DNA of 40,752 nucleotides, taken from positions 1 to 40,752 of the forward strand of contig CAMDCN010000029.1 in assembly GCA_945890485.1 (NCBI GenBank), read 5' to 3'. Positions 6,648 to 14,968 of the stretch are shown here, piece by piece. Under the pieces are notes generated by a model that saw nothing but the letters and a program-made list of their open reading frames with translations, had not been told where the DNA came from and searched no databases. The position numbers and the translations under genes are program-made. This DNA is from Candidatus Sulfopaludibacter sp. SbA3 (lineage in GTDB: Bacteria > Acidobacteriota > Terriglobia > Bryobacterales > Bryobacteraceae). Positions within the stretch are counted from its first letter, which is position 1; every line of letters starts with the position of its first letter.

Positions 6648-9299
6648 ATGGCCGTTCTGAATCCAAGGCGCAAGGCTGCCTCAGCTTTTCGTTGTCTCGG
6701 GATCCTGGTTTTCGCTGTGTGGCCGCCAATACTCGTCGCACAGTCAGATAATCCGAACGCCCTGCTCGCTGAAGCGGAGCGGCTCTACTGGCTGGACAAC
6801 TGGGCAAAGTCCCGGCCGTTGTACGAAAAGGCGGAACCTCTGTTCGAAGCCAAGGGCGACCTTCGAAATGCCGCCCTTGCCCGTATCAGCCGCTTGCGCG
6901 CCGACGCAGATCGGATTTCCTACCCAGAGGTCAGTCAGCAACTCGCAAAAGAACTCGAGAACCCTATCGTAGTCAGCGATCCTCAAGTCCGCCTACGCTG
7001 CCTGATCGTCAAGGCAACGATCGACCTGAGTATCGACCCACTTCTTTCCGCCGGCACATGGCGAACCGCTCTGGAGTTGGCCAACTCTATCGGAGAGACG
7101 CGTTGGGTCACGAGAATTCAGGGCGAACTGGGCATCATCTCTTTTCTGGATGGCAAGAGCACGGAGGCCCGCGGGATCATGACCAAAGTGATTCAATCTG
7201 CGGCGGCCGTGGGCGACCTTGCGGGTCAGATTCGCGCTCTCTCGCTCATTGGTGTGGGCCTGTCGGAACTGGGTGAGTATGATCGATCGCTCCGCTTCTT
7301 CGACCAAGCCTTGGACCTCTCGCAAAAGAATCCGGACCTGCGCTTCCCGTTGATGGCACACATGGGGAAGGCTTCTGCCCTGAACGCATTAGGACGAACG
7401 CGCGAAGCGCAGGACTTCCTGAAGCGGGCAATCCGCTTCGTCGAAGAAACGGAAATGAACGTCTATCGTGCGGACATTCTGCTGGCACTCGCTGGAAGCG
7501 CGGCGAGAAGCAAAGACTATCCCACAGCCGTGGAGTTGCTCACGGAGGCCGTCCGATCGGCAGAACGGTTCGAGATGCCCCGTCCCCGAGCTGCTGCCTT
7601 GCTCAGCCTGGCTGCCATCTATCGCGAAATGGGCGATTCGAAGAAGGCGGACGAGGCTGCTTCGGAAGCAATCGTCGCAGCGAGGAAGCTCGTGGACATG
7701 TACGTCCTGCCACGGCACCTCGCCTCGGCGGCGGCGATCAAAGTGAACAGCGGCAAGATAGCCGAGGCGGATTCACTTTACGAAGAAGCGGGCGACCTCA
7801 TCGAAGCAATGCTGGTGAACGTACCGAGCCCAAGACTGCGCAGCACTATGGTGGCCGCAATGAGCGAAGTCTACGTAGGGCACTTCGCACTCGCCGTAGA
7901 AGGGCTGAAAGACAACCAGCGTGCGTTCGAGATCCTGGAGCGCGCCCGAGGTCGTGCCGCGGCAGACGCCCTTCGATCTTTGCCAACACAGCAGTCCACT
8001 CCTCAAGGAACGAAGGCCCCCGCGGAGCGCCAAATTGCCGCATTGCAAATTCGCCTCCAGCAAGCGGCAACGCCCCGGATTCGAAAGGACCTTCTCTACC
8101 AACTTGCATTGGCCGAAGAGGCGTTGTCACCACTCCACTTCGATCAGCATCGCTTTACTCAATTCCTGCGCGGCGACCCGGTTTCGCTCGAAGCTTTGCG
8201 GAAGACTATGCGCGATGACGAGCTGATCGTCGAATACGTGCTTGCAGATCCAGCATCTTTTGCAGTAGTCATTTCAAAGGCTGCCATTCGCATTCAAAAG
8301 TTGGCGAGCAAAGCCACGATCGAGGGGCTGGCCCAACGATTCCACGGCGAACTGAAGAACAAAGAGTCGGTTGCAGCGCCTTCCGGCGTGACGCTGGCAT
8401 CCGAACTGCTCCGGCCCATCCCAGAGATCTTGGGCAGTAAGCGGGTGATCTTTGTCCCTGACGGAATGCTTCACCTCACGCCGTTTGACGCCCTCCCATC
8501 CGGGCGCACTGGGTATTTGGGAGATCAGAAGGTTGTTTCAGTAGTGCCCTCCGCGACCGTCCTCCATTTGATCCGTACCAATCGCCCCATCACGACTCAG
8601 GCCGCACGCCTGCTTGCAGTTGGTAACGTGGCGTACCCCGCCAGTGGACGTTCTCCAAACACCACGCGGGAAACGCGCGGAATGTTTGATGCCTCCGGTA
8701 GCGGTATTACTGCGCTACCGTCGACCGCAGATGAAATCGCAGCAATTGCTGCTCTCGCCGGCCCCAAGTCGGTGGTCTTGGATGGACGGGCGGCGACCGA
8801 GAAGGCCCTCAAATCTCAGCCGCTCCGGTCATTTTCGGTTTTGCACCTGGCAGTCCACGGAGTCGCCGATTCCAAGTTTCCAGATCGTTCCGCCCTCGTG
8901 TTCGGTTCTGACGCCGCTGCTCATGAAGACGGATTACTTCAAGTCCGGGAGATTGAATCGCTCCCGCTCAATGCAGACCTGGTGACGTTGTCCGCCTGCG
9001 ACACCGGTGCCGGTCGCATACAAGGCCAAGAGGGCGTTGCCAACATTGTTCGCGCCTTTCTGTACGCTGGCTCGCGGTCCATTGTCTCGACCCTCTGGGA
9101 AGTGGACGACATCTTCACTGCGGCTCTGATGAAGCGCTTCTACGCGAACCTGGCCGCCGGACGCGATGTCAGCGACGCCTTGAGGCTAGCCAAGTTTGAA
9201 ATGCGCCGTCGCCTTGGCCCCAATGCCACGCCTTACTTCTGGGGTCCCTTCACTGTCGTCGGCGATGGGCTCACCCGCATTAAATTCACTCCTCGCTAG
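6648..9299 (+). CDS. Exported TPR-CHAT protein (caspase-like peptidase)
   Basis: An 883-residue protein. Residues 1-31 form a signal peptide or N-terminal anchor (RRK, then a hydrophobic stretch ending ILVAQ). Residues about 38-400 are a run of TPR-like helical repeats, then a helical linker. Residues about 510-880 are a CHAT domain, clan CD like caspases and separases. The catalytic pair is visible: H737 in LHLAVHGVAD and C784 in TLSACDTGAG, with the usual spacing and the following REGVANIVRAFL-like and GSRSIVSTLWEVDD segments. A GGAGG ribosome site precedes the ATG. The gene follows the S41-like gene by 35 bases and closes the sigma operon. In known systems the TPR part senses a partner and unlocks CHAT cleavage. 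Here the natural substrate candidate is the extracytoplasmic domain of the anti-sigma factor. Catalytic competence looks intact; the substrate is inferred. Confidence 0.88.
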   Translation: MAVLNPRRKAASAFRCLGILVFAVWPPILVAQSDNPNALLAEAERLYWLDNWAKSRPLYEKAEPLFEAKGDLRNAALARISRLRADADRISYPEVSQQLAKELENPIVVSDPQVRLRCLIVKATIDLSIDPLLSAGTWRTALELANSIGETRWVTRIQGELGIISFLDGKSTEARGIMTKVIQSAAAVGDLAGQIRALSLIGVGLSELGEYDRSLRFFDQALDLSQKNPDLRFPLMAHMGKASALNALGRTREAQDFLKRAIRFVEETEMNVYRADILLALAGSAARSKDYPTAVELLTEAVRSAERFEMPRPRAAALLSLAAIYREMGDSKKADEAASEAIVAARKLVDMYVLPRHLASAAAIKVNSGKIAEADSLYEEAGDLIEAMLVNVPSPRLRSTMVAAMSEVYVGHFALAVEGLKDNQRAFEILERARGRAAADALRSLPTQQSTPQGTKAPAERQIAALQIRLQQAATPRIRKDLLYQLALAEEALSPLHFDQHRFTQFLRGDPVSLEALRKTMRDDELIVEYVLADPASFAVVISKAAIRIQKLASKATIEGLAQRFHGELKNKESVAAPSGVTLASELLRPIPEILGSKRVIFVPDGMLHLTPFDALPSGRTGYLGDQKVVSVVPSATVLHLIRTNRPITTQAARLLAVGNVAYPASGRSPNTTRETRGMFDASGSGITALPSTADEIAAIAALAGPKSVVLDGRAATEKALKSQPLRSFSVLHLAVHGVADSKFPDRSALVFGSDAAAHEDGLLQVREIESLPLNADLVTLSACDTGAGRIQGQEGVANIVRAFLYAGSRSIVSTLWEVDDIFTAALMKRFYANLAAGRDVSDALRLAKFEMRRRLGPNATPYFWGPFTVVGDGLTRIKFTPR

Positions 9300-9351
9300 A
9301 CGCGGAAAGGGGGATGGTTGTGCGATGTCCATTCCGCCACGGGGACCAAGT

Positions 9352-9633
9352 CTATTTGTTTGCATATGCAGCCCGCTGCGTCGCAATCCGACGGCAGTCC
9401 TCAATAAAGCGCTCCACGTCCAGTGGATCAAACCTGAGGGGACTCTTGCCAGGACCCATTTTGACTGCGGGCAGATATGGCTTCCGCTTACCGGAGGCGT
9501 GCTGGATAACCCACGACTTGCTGACACCCAGTTTTTTCGCCACATCGGTTGCGCGTACCAGTTGCCGGATTGGGCCAGTACTTTCAGATTTGGACGGGAG
9601 CGGGCTTCCTTCTGCCCCAATGAGTCGCTGCAT
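9352..9633 (-). CDS. Small HTH protein, excisionase-like
   Basis: A 93-residue protein with a MerR/HTH_17-type DNA-binding fold. VRATDVAKKLGVSKSWVIQHA is the helix-turn-helix and wing start, followed by LPAVKMGPGKSPLRFDPLDVERFIEDC, the typical K/R-F-x-P-x-DVE-x-FI ending of excisionases and related binding-domain proteins. The start at 9631-9633 has GAGGT upstream. It lies immediately downstream of the integrase on the same strand, 77 bases apart, the usual place for a recombination directionality factor. It is convergent with the CHAT gene. A role as transcriptional regulator instead of Xis cannot be excluded. Confidence 0.7.
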   Translation of the reverse strand: MQRLIGAEGSPLPSKSESTGPIRQLVRATDVAKKLGVSKSWVIQHASGKRKPYLPAVKMGPGKSPLRFDPLDVERFIEDCRRIATQRAAYANK

Positions 9634-9710
9634 GTTTACCTCGAGGTCAATCGTCTGGCGATCAGATCCTCACTGTATGCGACTTCGTCAAGTACACCAA
9701 ATGACTTTGC

Positions 9711-10955
9711 CTATTCAGGTGTTTCGCCAGCCTTTTCGGGGCCGCCCGCGATCTGTGCGTCTAACGCAGCTACTGCGGACCGGAGGCTTTCTGGAATCAC
9801 TTTTGCATAGTGCTTCAGGGTAGTGTATGGATTCGAATGCCGAAGATGTCGCTGCATGTCTTTGACCGTGGCGTGGGTCTGCATGTGTGTGGCAGAGGAG
9901 CGCCGGAAAGCCTGGAAGGTAACCCCGGCCACTCCGGCCTGCACAGCCAATGGCTTGAGGTGCCGCTTCAGGAAATTGCCGACGCCAAAGGCCGAACCAG
10001 CCGCGTTGGGAAAGAGGAATGCACGAGGATCGGTGCGATCGTTATGCCCCAAGATCCACGTCTCGACTTCGTGCCTCAGATCAGGAGGAATCGGAACAAA
10101 ATTGTCGCTTTCCGCAGTCTTCGTATGGCCTATTCGCCCTTCGCCGCGCTGGCGCTCCTTAAGCGCCTCATCGATTCTGATTTGCTCTCCCTCAAAGTCC
10201 TCGATCCTAAGGGCCAAAACTTCCGAGGGGCGTAAACCGCAAACCGAAAGTAGACGCAAGATCAGGTGTTCTCTTGGCGGGGCAATCGCCATTATTGCCC
10301 TTAGTTCGTCAATTGAAAGAAATCGTTCGCAAGATTTGTGGGTTAGGTTTGGCAGAGTCAGTTTCCGCGCTGGATCTCGTTCAATCCATGCCTCTTCGGC
10401 GGCGAAATTGAAGCTCGCCTTTAGATACGTGCGAACCCGTCCCACGGCCGAGGAACTATAGCCAGCCTCCGCCATTTGATTCAAAAGCCTTTGCACGGAG
10501 ACAAGGGTGATCTCATGGAGGTGCTGGTGCCCGATGGTGGGGATGACATGCTTATTGAAGAGATACTGCAGGTCCTCCCGAGTCTTGGTAGACCAGCGCC
10601 CTTCGCGAACGGCGGAAAACGATGACCACAAATCCGCGAACGTAATCAACTTGCGAGTCTGCGGTTCCCGTCGCCCTACACACTCTTCGATGTAATTGGA
10701 AAGCCGGACCAACGCCTCATGTTTTGGCATCGACGCAGGCCCAAGCGTCTTTTCCTTCTTTTTGCGAAGTTTCTGGCCATCCCGCGATGTAGTCGAGATG
10801 TGAAAGAAGCCAACCCACACCTTTCCGACCCGTGGCCTGTCCATCTTTGCTACCCAGCCTTGGGGCGGGGAAGTCTCTGGGAGTAGTGGGCCAAGACGCC
10901 GAATGTCGAAGTCAGTTTCGCGATCAGGATACGGAGTTTTGCCTTTCACCACCAT
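9711..10955 (-). CDS. Tyrosine recombinase (phage-type integrase)
   Basis: A 414-residue site-specific recombinase. The N-terminal part (about 1-100) is basic and arm-binding-like. The core-binding SAM-like domain spans about 103-195 (TFADLWSSF to FNFAAEEAWIERDPA). The catalytic domain follows to the end. Active-site residues visible are R242 (CGLRPSE), K279 (HTKT), R351 within FQAFRRSSATH, H373 (LRHSN) and the nucleophile Y383 (LKHYAK). The first His of the HxxR box is Gln (Q348), as I recall for a known subgroup, so it need not indicate loss of function. The gene starts 101 bases from the 3' end of tRNA-Val and points away from it, the classic layout of an island integrated at a tRNA 3' end. 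Confidence 0.92.
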   Translation of the reverse strand: MVVKGKTPYPDRETDFDIRRLGPLLPETSPPQGWVAKMDRPRVGKVWVGFFHISTTSRDGQKLRKKKEKTLGPASMPKHEALVRLSNYIEECVGRREPQTRKLITFADLWSSFSAVREGRWSTKTREDLQYLFNKHVIPTIGHQHLHEITLVSVQRLLNQMAEAGYSSSAVGRVRTYLKASFNFAAEEAWIERDPARKLTLPNLTHKSCERFLSIDELRAIMAIAPPREHLILRLLSVCGLRPSEVLALRIEDFEGEQIRIDEALKERQRGEGRIGHTKTAESDNFVPIPPDLRHEVETWILGHNDRTDPRAFLFPNAAGSAFGVGNFLKRHLKPLAVQAGVAGVTFQAFRRSSATHMQTHATVKDMQRHLRHSNPYTTLKHYAKVIPESLRSAVAALDAQIAGGPEKAGETPE

Positions 10956-11056
10956 GGCCGAAGTATACGGCCCGTCGGGAAATCTGACAAATGCGACTGG
11001 GTGGGCTGTTGGGTGGGCTGTTTTCCGGAGGGGGAGCCGTAAACTATTGAATCTAA

Positions 11057-11133
11057 TGGTGGGCGCGCAGGGACTCGAACCCCGGACCTCCTGCGTGTGA
11101 AGCAGGCGCTCTAACCAGCTGAGCTACGCGCCC
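11057..11133 (-). tRNA. tRNA-Val (anticodon CAC)
   Basis: The minus strand folds into a complete cloverleaf of 77 nt including an encoded CCA end. The acceptor is GGGCGCG/CGCGCCC, the D arm GCTC/GAGC, and the anticodon stem CCTGC/GCAGG with loop TTCACAC (anticodon CAC, reading GUG). The T arm contains GGTTCGAGTCC. Discriminator A is at 11060 and CCA at 11057-11059. It is the apparent attachment site of the island to its left. Confidence 0.97.
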
Positions 11134-11187
11134 AAGAACTTAAAGGTTACCACAACCACGCCCCATTCCGCATGGTACTCTGACGCG

Positions 11188-13533
11188 ATGGACGCCCTCG
11201 CGTTTCTGGTAGCGATCCTGGCCCTAGCCATCGCGTGGGCTATGCGCTCCCGTGCCATCGCCCTCGAACGGCACACCGCCTATCTAGAACAGCGCCTGCG
11301 CGAACAAGCCACCCGCCTCTACGCCATCGAGTCCTACCTCACACCGCCCCAGTCCATCGCGCCAGAACCCATCCCTCCTCCCGTCCCACAAACTGTCGAA
11401 CCGCCGCCCATCCAACCGATTATCCAAGCCGTTCCCCAACCCCTACCTATCGATCCCACCACCCCTGCCGTCGACCTCGAATCCGTCATCGGCAGCAACT
11501 GGCTCAGCAAACTCGGCGTCTTCATCCTCCTCATTGGTCTCGCGCTCTTCCTCGGCTTCTCGCTGACCACCATGGGCCCCGCCGGTCGTGTCGCCGTCGG
11601 CCTCGCCACAGGCCTCGCCCTCCTCGGCGTCGGCATCGCCGCCGAGCGGAAAGCCGACTACAAAGTCCTCGGCGGCGCTCTCATCGGCGGAGGCTGGGCC
11701 GCGTTATATTTCACCGCTTACGCCGGCCACGCCCTCCCGGCCGCCCGCGTCATCGACTCTCCCTTGCTCGGCTTCACCTTCCTCCTCGCCGTCGCCGCTG
11801 GCATGGTCGCCCATTCGCTCCGCTACGACTCCCAAACCATCACCGGTCTCGCCTTCGCCGCCGCCTTCCTTTCCATCGCCATCTCCCCCCAAAACCAGTT
11901 CGCCCGCCTCTCCTCGATTCCACTCCTGGTCACTCTCCTGGCGGTCGCTTGGCGCAAGAACTGGCAACCTCTCGCCGGAGCCGGCGCCGCCTTCGCCTAT
12001 TTCGCCTACGCCCTAAACCTCGCCACCGGCGACGGCGACACCAATATCACCCGCTTCGGCGAACCCATACTCTGGACCTACTGGATCCTCCTCGAAGCCT
12101 TCGATCTTCTCAACCTCCGCCGCGCTGTCGCCTATTTCCCTGTCTTCCTCTTTAACGCCATCGGCTTCCTCCTCGCCTCAGTCTCCACTTGGCCACCCCG
12201 CGATTTCGGCCCCCCCGATCTTCTGCTCCTTTCGATCGCCGGAGCCTACTTCCTCTCTTCCCTGCTCCGCTACGAACGCCGCCCCGACGGTGAATACGCC
12301 GATCGTTCCCTGCTCGGAGGCTTCCGCGCCGCAATCACCCTATCGGCCATCTTCGCCGTCGGCGCCATCGTTCTCCGCTTCCCCGAACTCCAACAGATCT
12401 ACGCTCTCTCCCTACTCGCCCAGTTCGTCGCCGTCGCCGGATGGTGGTACCGCAGCGCCTATCTCCGATGGCTCGCCGCGTCACTCTTCCTACTCCCCCT
12501 CGCCCGGCTCGTCATCCATGCTCTCGACCATCACGGGCGATTCGAATATCTCGGCCGGCAATGGAACGACTGGGCCCCCGCCGCCGCCCTCCTCGTCATC
12601 CTTTTCTATGCCAACCGCCTGGTCTTCCTAGGCGGCCGGCCCTACACCTTTGCCGGCTCCATCGTCCTCGCCGTTCTCATTGGCGCCGAGGCGACGTTCG
12701 AAACCCGCCCCCTCATCTACACCCTCGCCGCCGCCCTCCTCTGGCTCGCCGCCCGCCGCACGGATGCCACGGACCTCCGCCTCCAGGCTGCTCTCCAAGC
12801 CGCCTTCAGCCTCGTCAGCCTCTTCGATCACAAGCCCGCCGATTTCCCGCTCCTCACCATCGGTCTCCCCGCGGTCCTCTATCTGGCCGCCGCCATCCGT
12901 TTCACCGAACGCGAAACGCTCCGTTTCGCCCTCTACGCGACAGGCAGCATTTTCCTCGGCGCGCTCTTCTCCCGCATAATCCCCGAACCCCATCGCGCCC
13001 TCGCCGCCGGCCTCGCAGCCCTCGCCCTCTGGCTCTACGGCCTGCGCACCAACTCGTGGGGAGCCTACAGCGCCACCCCCGTCCTCGGCTTCGCCGCCTT
13101 CGCCAACTGGCTCGACGTCACCCCCATCGGCTGGGCTCGCGTCCCCAGCCTTCTCCCCTTCTTCGCGATGCTCTACGCCGCGCCAAAATCACCCGCCCGC
13201 CCCGAACTCGCCCTCCGCATGCTCCACGGAGCCACCGGCATCTTCCTGCTCTACTACCATCTCACCGACGTCGTCTCCAAGGGCTCACTCACCCTCGCAT
13301 ACGCCGCGGCGGCCGCCGCCCTCCTCGTCGCGGGCTTCCTGCTCCGCGATCGATTCAGCCGGCTGGCCGCTTTGGTCCTCTTCCTGTTCTGTCTCGGCAA
13401 ACTCTTCTTCCACGACTTCAGCGAGCTCGATACGCTAAGCCGGATCCTATCCTTCATCGGCCTGGGCTTGCTGCTCATCAGCGCCTCCTGGGCCTACTCC
13501 CGCTTCAAAGACCAGATCCGCCGATACCTCTAA
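11188..13533 (+). CDS. DUF2339 polytopic membrane protein
   Basis: A 781-residue integral membrane protein. Residues 1-25 are a membrane helix, followed by a short coiled-coil-like stretch and a Pro-rich linker (about 50-95). The DUF2339 signature SNWLSKLGVFILLIGLALFLG follows at about 105-125, then some twenty hydrophobic helices to the end. The family is widespread and of unknown function; a role in the envelope is usually assumed. The gene has the strongly C-ended codon use typical of the rest of this genome and begins 55 bases beyond the tRNA, so it belongs to the chromosomal backbone rather than the island. Its stop overlaps the stop of the convergent gene at 13530-13533, leaving no space for a terminator between them. 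Confidence 0.85.
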   Translation: MDALAFLVAILALAIAWAMRSRAIALERHTAYLEQRLREQATRLYAIESYLTPPQSIAPEPIPPPVPQTVEPPPIQPIIQAVPQPLPIDPTTPAVDLESVIGSNWLSKLGVFILLIGLALFLGFSLTTMGPAGRVAVGLATGLALLGVGIAAERKADYKVLGGALIGGGWAALYFTAYAGHALPAARVIDSPLLGFTFLLAVAAGMVAHSLRYDSQTITGLAFAAAFLSIAISPQNQFARLSSIPLLVTLLAVAWRKNWQPLAGAGAAFAYFAYALNLATGDGDTNITRFGEPILWTYWILLEAFDLLNLRRAVAYFPVFLFNAIGFLLASVSTWPPRDFGPPDLLLLSIAGAYFLSSLLRYERRPDGEYADRSLLGGFRAAITLSAIFAVGAIVLRFPELQQIYALSLLAQFVAVAGWWYRSAYLRWLAASLFLLPLARLVIHALDHHGRFEYLGRQWNDWAPAAALLVILFYANRLVFLGGRPYTFAGSIVLAVLIGAEATFETRPLIYTLAAALLWLAARRTDATDLRLQAALQAAFSLVSLFDHKPADFPLLTIGLPAVLYLAAAIRFTERETLRFALYATGSIFLGALFSRIIPEPHRALAAGLAALALWLYGLRTNSWGAYSATPVLGFAAFANWLDVTPIGWARVPSLLPFFAMLYAAPKSPARPELALRMLHGATGIFLLYYHLTDVVSKGSLTLAYAAAAAALLVAGFLLRDRFSRLAALVLFLFCLGKLFFHDFSELDTLSRILSFIGLGLLLISASWAYSRFKDQIRRYL

Positions 13534-13739
13534 TCGGCATCCTGCCGCGCGGCCAGCATCAACGAAAGCCCAAGCGCGCAGAGGATGCCCCCAACCAACG
13601 GCTTCACCGCCGACATCTCCGTACCATATACCGATGCGTACGCCAATCCCTGCATGGCCAGCAACCCCATCCCGGCAATCATCAGCAACAGCCCGATTCC
13701 GAAACTAGATCGCATAACGTCTCCGTACGTGAGTCCCAT
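13530..13739 (-). CDS. Small two-helix membrane protein
   Basis: A 69-residue protein with two hydrophobic helices (about 13-33 and 45-63). I do not recognise a family. Its ATG overlaps the TGA of the upstream sigma gene (ATGA at 13738-13741 on the minus strand), so it is probably translationally coupled to it and could act as its membrane-bound partner or anti-sigma factor. It has no zinc-finger motif, so this remains a guess from position. It overlaps the DUF2339 gene tail to tail. Confidence 0.6.
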   Translation of the reverse strand: MGLTYGDVMRSSFGIGLLLMIAGMGLLAMQGLAYASVYGTEMSAVKPLVGGILCALGLSLMLAARQDAD

Positions 13740-14263
13740 CAGGCGGCCTCCGGCATCACGTTCACACGCAATCCCATCACCGTCCGCAGGCTCTGCTTGA
13801 TCCGGAGCAGGCGCACCCGCACCGACACCGGACTAATTCCCAAACGCGGGGCGATCTCGTTGCTCGACCAGCCCTCCAGATAATGCTGTTTCAAAAGCTC
13901 CCTGTCCACCGGCGAGCAGAACGAGAGAATCTCGCCCACAGCGCTCGCATCGTAGTCCGGCTGAATCACGGCCGAGTTCTCACTCAGCTCCTCAGTCGCC
14001 TTCTTGCGCCGGTAATCCACGCGCACCAAATTCTTGGCGATCGTGTTCACCCAAACGCCCACGGCGCCTTGGCTCTTCAGTTGCGCGCGGCATTCCCATC
14101 CCCGCGCCCAAGCCGCCTGGGCAATCTCTTCGGCTAGGTCACTCCGCACGCCGGTGGATAACAAGAACCGCACCGTGCGCGGATAACCCTGACGATAAGC
14201 CTTTTCGTACTGCTGCTCCGTCAAAACTTCGGCTGTTTGTTCAATCCCGTTTGCGGTAACCAT
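13739..14263 (-). CDS. ECF RNA polymerase sigma factor
   Basis: A 174-residue sigma-70-family protein. Region 2 covers about residues 25-95 (DLAEEIAQAAWARGWECRAQL, then VWVNTIAKNLVRVDYRRKK, with the usual core-binding and -10-reading pattern). Region 4 covers about 110-160 (RELLKQHYLEGWSSNEIAPRLGISPVSVRVRLLRIKQSLR), a clear HTH. The ATG at 14263 has AAAGGG upstream. It is followed by the overlapping small membrane protein. The signal it responds to is unknown. Confidence 0.85.
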   Translation of the reverse strand: MVTANGIEQTAEVLTEQQYEKAYRQGYPRTVRFLLSTGVRSDLAEEIAQAAWARGWECRAQLKSQGAVGVWVNTIAKNLVRVDYRRKKATEELSENSAVIQPDYDASAVGEILSFCSPVDRELLKQHYLEGWSSNEIAPRLGISPVSVRVRLLRIKQSLRTVMGLRVNVMPEAA

Positions 14264-14351
14264 GCCCTTTACCTTGCATCCGACGGGCCAAACAAATAAC
14301 TAGCCTATTTTCAACAGACTGCCGACTACCACAGAAAAAACTGCCTAATCC

Positions 14352-14591
14352 TCACACATCCCCGTCGGGGCTTTGTACACTTCCCGTACGCTCCTGCGCT
14401 TCCGCCCTCACCCGTTTCAGCAGATCCTCCATCTCCCCCGCCGCCCGGCGGATGTTTTTCACAAACCGCCGCTGCGTCGCCGGATCCGATTCTTCTTCCA
14501 ACATCTCCGCATACCCTGCAATCGCGCTCAGCGGCGTCCGCAGGTCATGCACCATCTGGCCAATCAACGCGTCCATTTCCGCATGGGTCAT
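14352..14591 (-). CDS. Stand-alone HisKA (histidine phosphotransfer/dimerisation) protein
   Basis: A 79-residue protein that consists essentially of a HisKA dimerisation domain: QMVHDLRTPLSAIAGYAEML is a full H-box with the phosphorylatable H15, followed by the second helix (RRFVKNIRRAAGEMEDLLKRV). It has no ATP-binding domain and no sensor. Its start overlaps the stop of the receiver gene upstream (ATGA at 14588-14591). It could be a phosphotransfer or dimerisation partner for the receiver or the hybrid kinase of the same operon. Alternatively it could be the remnant of a longer kinase, but the clean overlap and intact reading frame speak for a deliberate small protein. Confidence 0.7.
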   Translation of the reverse strand: MTHAEMDALIGQMVHDLRTPLSAIAGYAEMLEEESDPATQRRFVKNIRRAAGEMEDLLKRVRAEAQERTGSVQSPDGDV

Positions 14592-14968
14592 ATTACCCTC
14601 CCGGTCACTTCCCCAATCACCCCTAACAGCCGCACAAAATCCACTGGCTTGGTCTCGAACGCCGAACAGCCGGCCTCCATCGCCCGCGCCTGCTCATCTC
14701 CCAACGCGTGCGCCGTCAACGCAATCACTGGAATCCCCGCCGTCCGCGCGCTCTGCCGCAACAATCGCGTCGCCTCCCACCCATCCAACACCGGCAAACT
14801 CATGTCCATCAAAATCACATCCGGCTGCTGTTGCGCCGCCAGGATAATCGCCTGTTGCCCATTCTCCGCTAGCAACACCTCGAAGCCGCGCTTCAACAAT
14901 CGCCGCGAAAGCATGTCCCGATTCAGTTCGTGGTCTTCCACTAGCAGTACCTTCAACGGTTCACTCAT
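14588..14968 (-). CDS. Single-domain response regulator
   Basis: A 126-residue CheY-like receiver with no output domain. The acidic pocket E11-D12, phosphoacceptor D55 (VILMDMSLP), T85 and K107 (ETKP) are all present. The start at 14968 overlaps the stop of the hybrid kinase (ATGA), so it is the natural phosphorelay partner of that kinase. An in-frame extension upstream reads through the kinase gene and is not coding. The stop overlaps the start of the HisKA protein. Confidence 0.85.
   Translation of the reverse strand: MSEPLKVLLVEDHELNRDMLSRRLLKRGFEVLLAENGQQAIILAAQQQPDVILMDMSLPVLDGWEATRLLRQSARTAGIPVIALTAHALGDEQARAMEAGCSAFETKPVDFVRLLGVIGEVTGRVI

Larger units (their letters stand above)
1..11060. 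mobile_element. Right-hand part of a genomic island integrated at tRNA-Val
   Basis: Several signs agree. An integrase and an excisionase-like gene sit beside the 3' end of a tRNA gene. Codon use left of the tRNA is mixed, with many G-, T- and A-ended codons, in contrast to the heavily C-ended genes from 11188 onward. The cargo is typical of defence or signalling islands (a SIR2 domain, a CHAT protease, local HTH regulators and an IS fragment). The junction is expected within the tRNA 3' end or the bases just beyond it (about 11000-11060). I could not find a second copy of the tRNA end inside the window, so the other boundary must lie to the left of position 1 or be degenerate. Confidence 0.65.

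Noticed and set aside
4035-9299. CRISPR type III-E (Craspase) locus
   Set aside because: Only the TPR-CHAT and sigma components have counterparts. No repeat-spacer array and no gRAMP-like nuclease gene is visible.
10320-10960. Loss of a catalytic His in the integrase (Q348)
   Set aside because: FQxxRR is found in an accepted subgroup of tyrosine recombinases as I recall, and all other active-site residues are present.
1-11000. A second copy of the tRNA-Val 3' end marking the other island boundary
   Set aside because: Looked for the CCCTGCGCGCCCACCA end on both strands and saw no copy; the boundary must be outside the window or degenerate.
10903-11100. Plus-strand 65-codon frame ending in GLEPRTSCV
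   Set aside because: This is the well-known spurious translation through the complement of a tRNA T arm.
11235-13883. Long Pro/Arg/Ser-rich plus-strand frames overlapping the DUF2339 gene
   Set aside because: Composition is that of a GC-rich shadow frame, and the DUF2339 frame explains the region with recognisable membrane helices.
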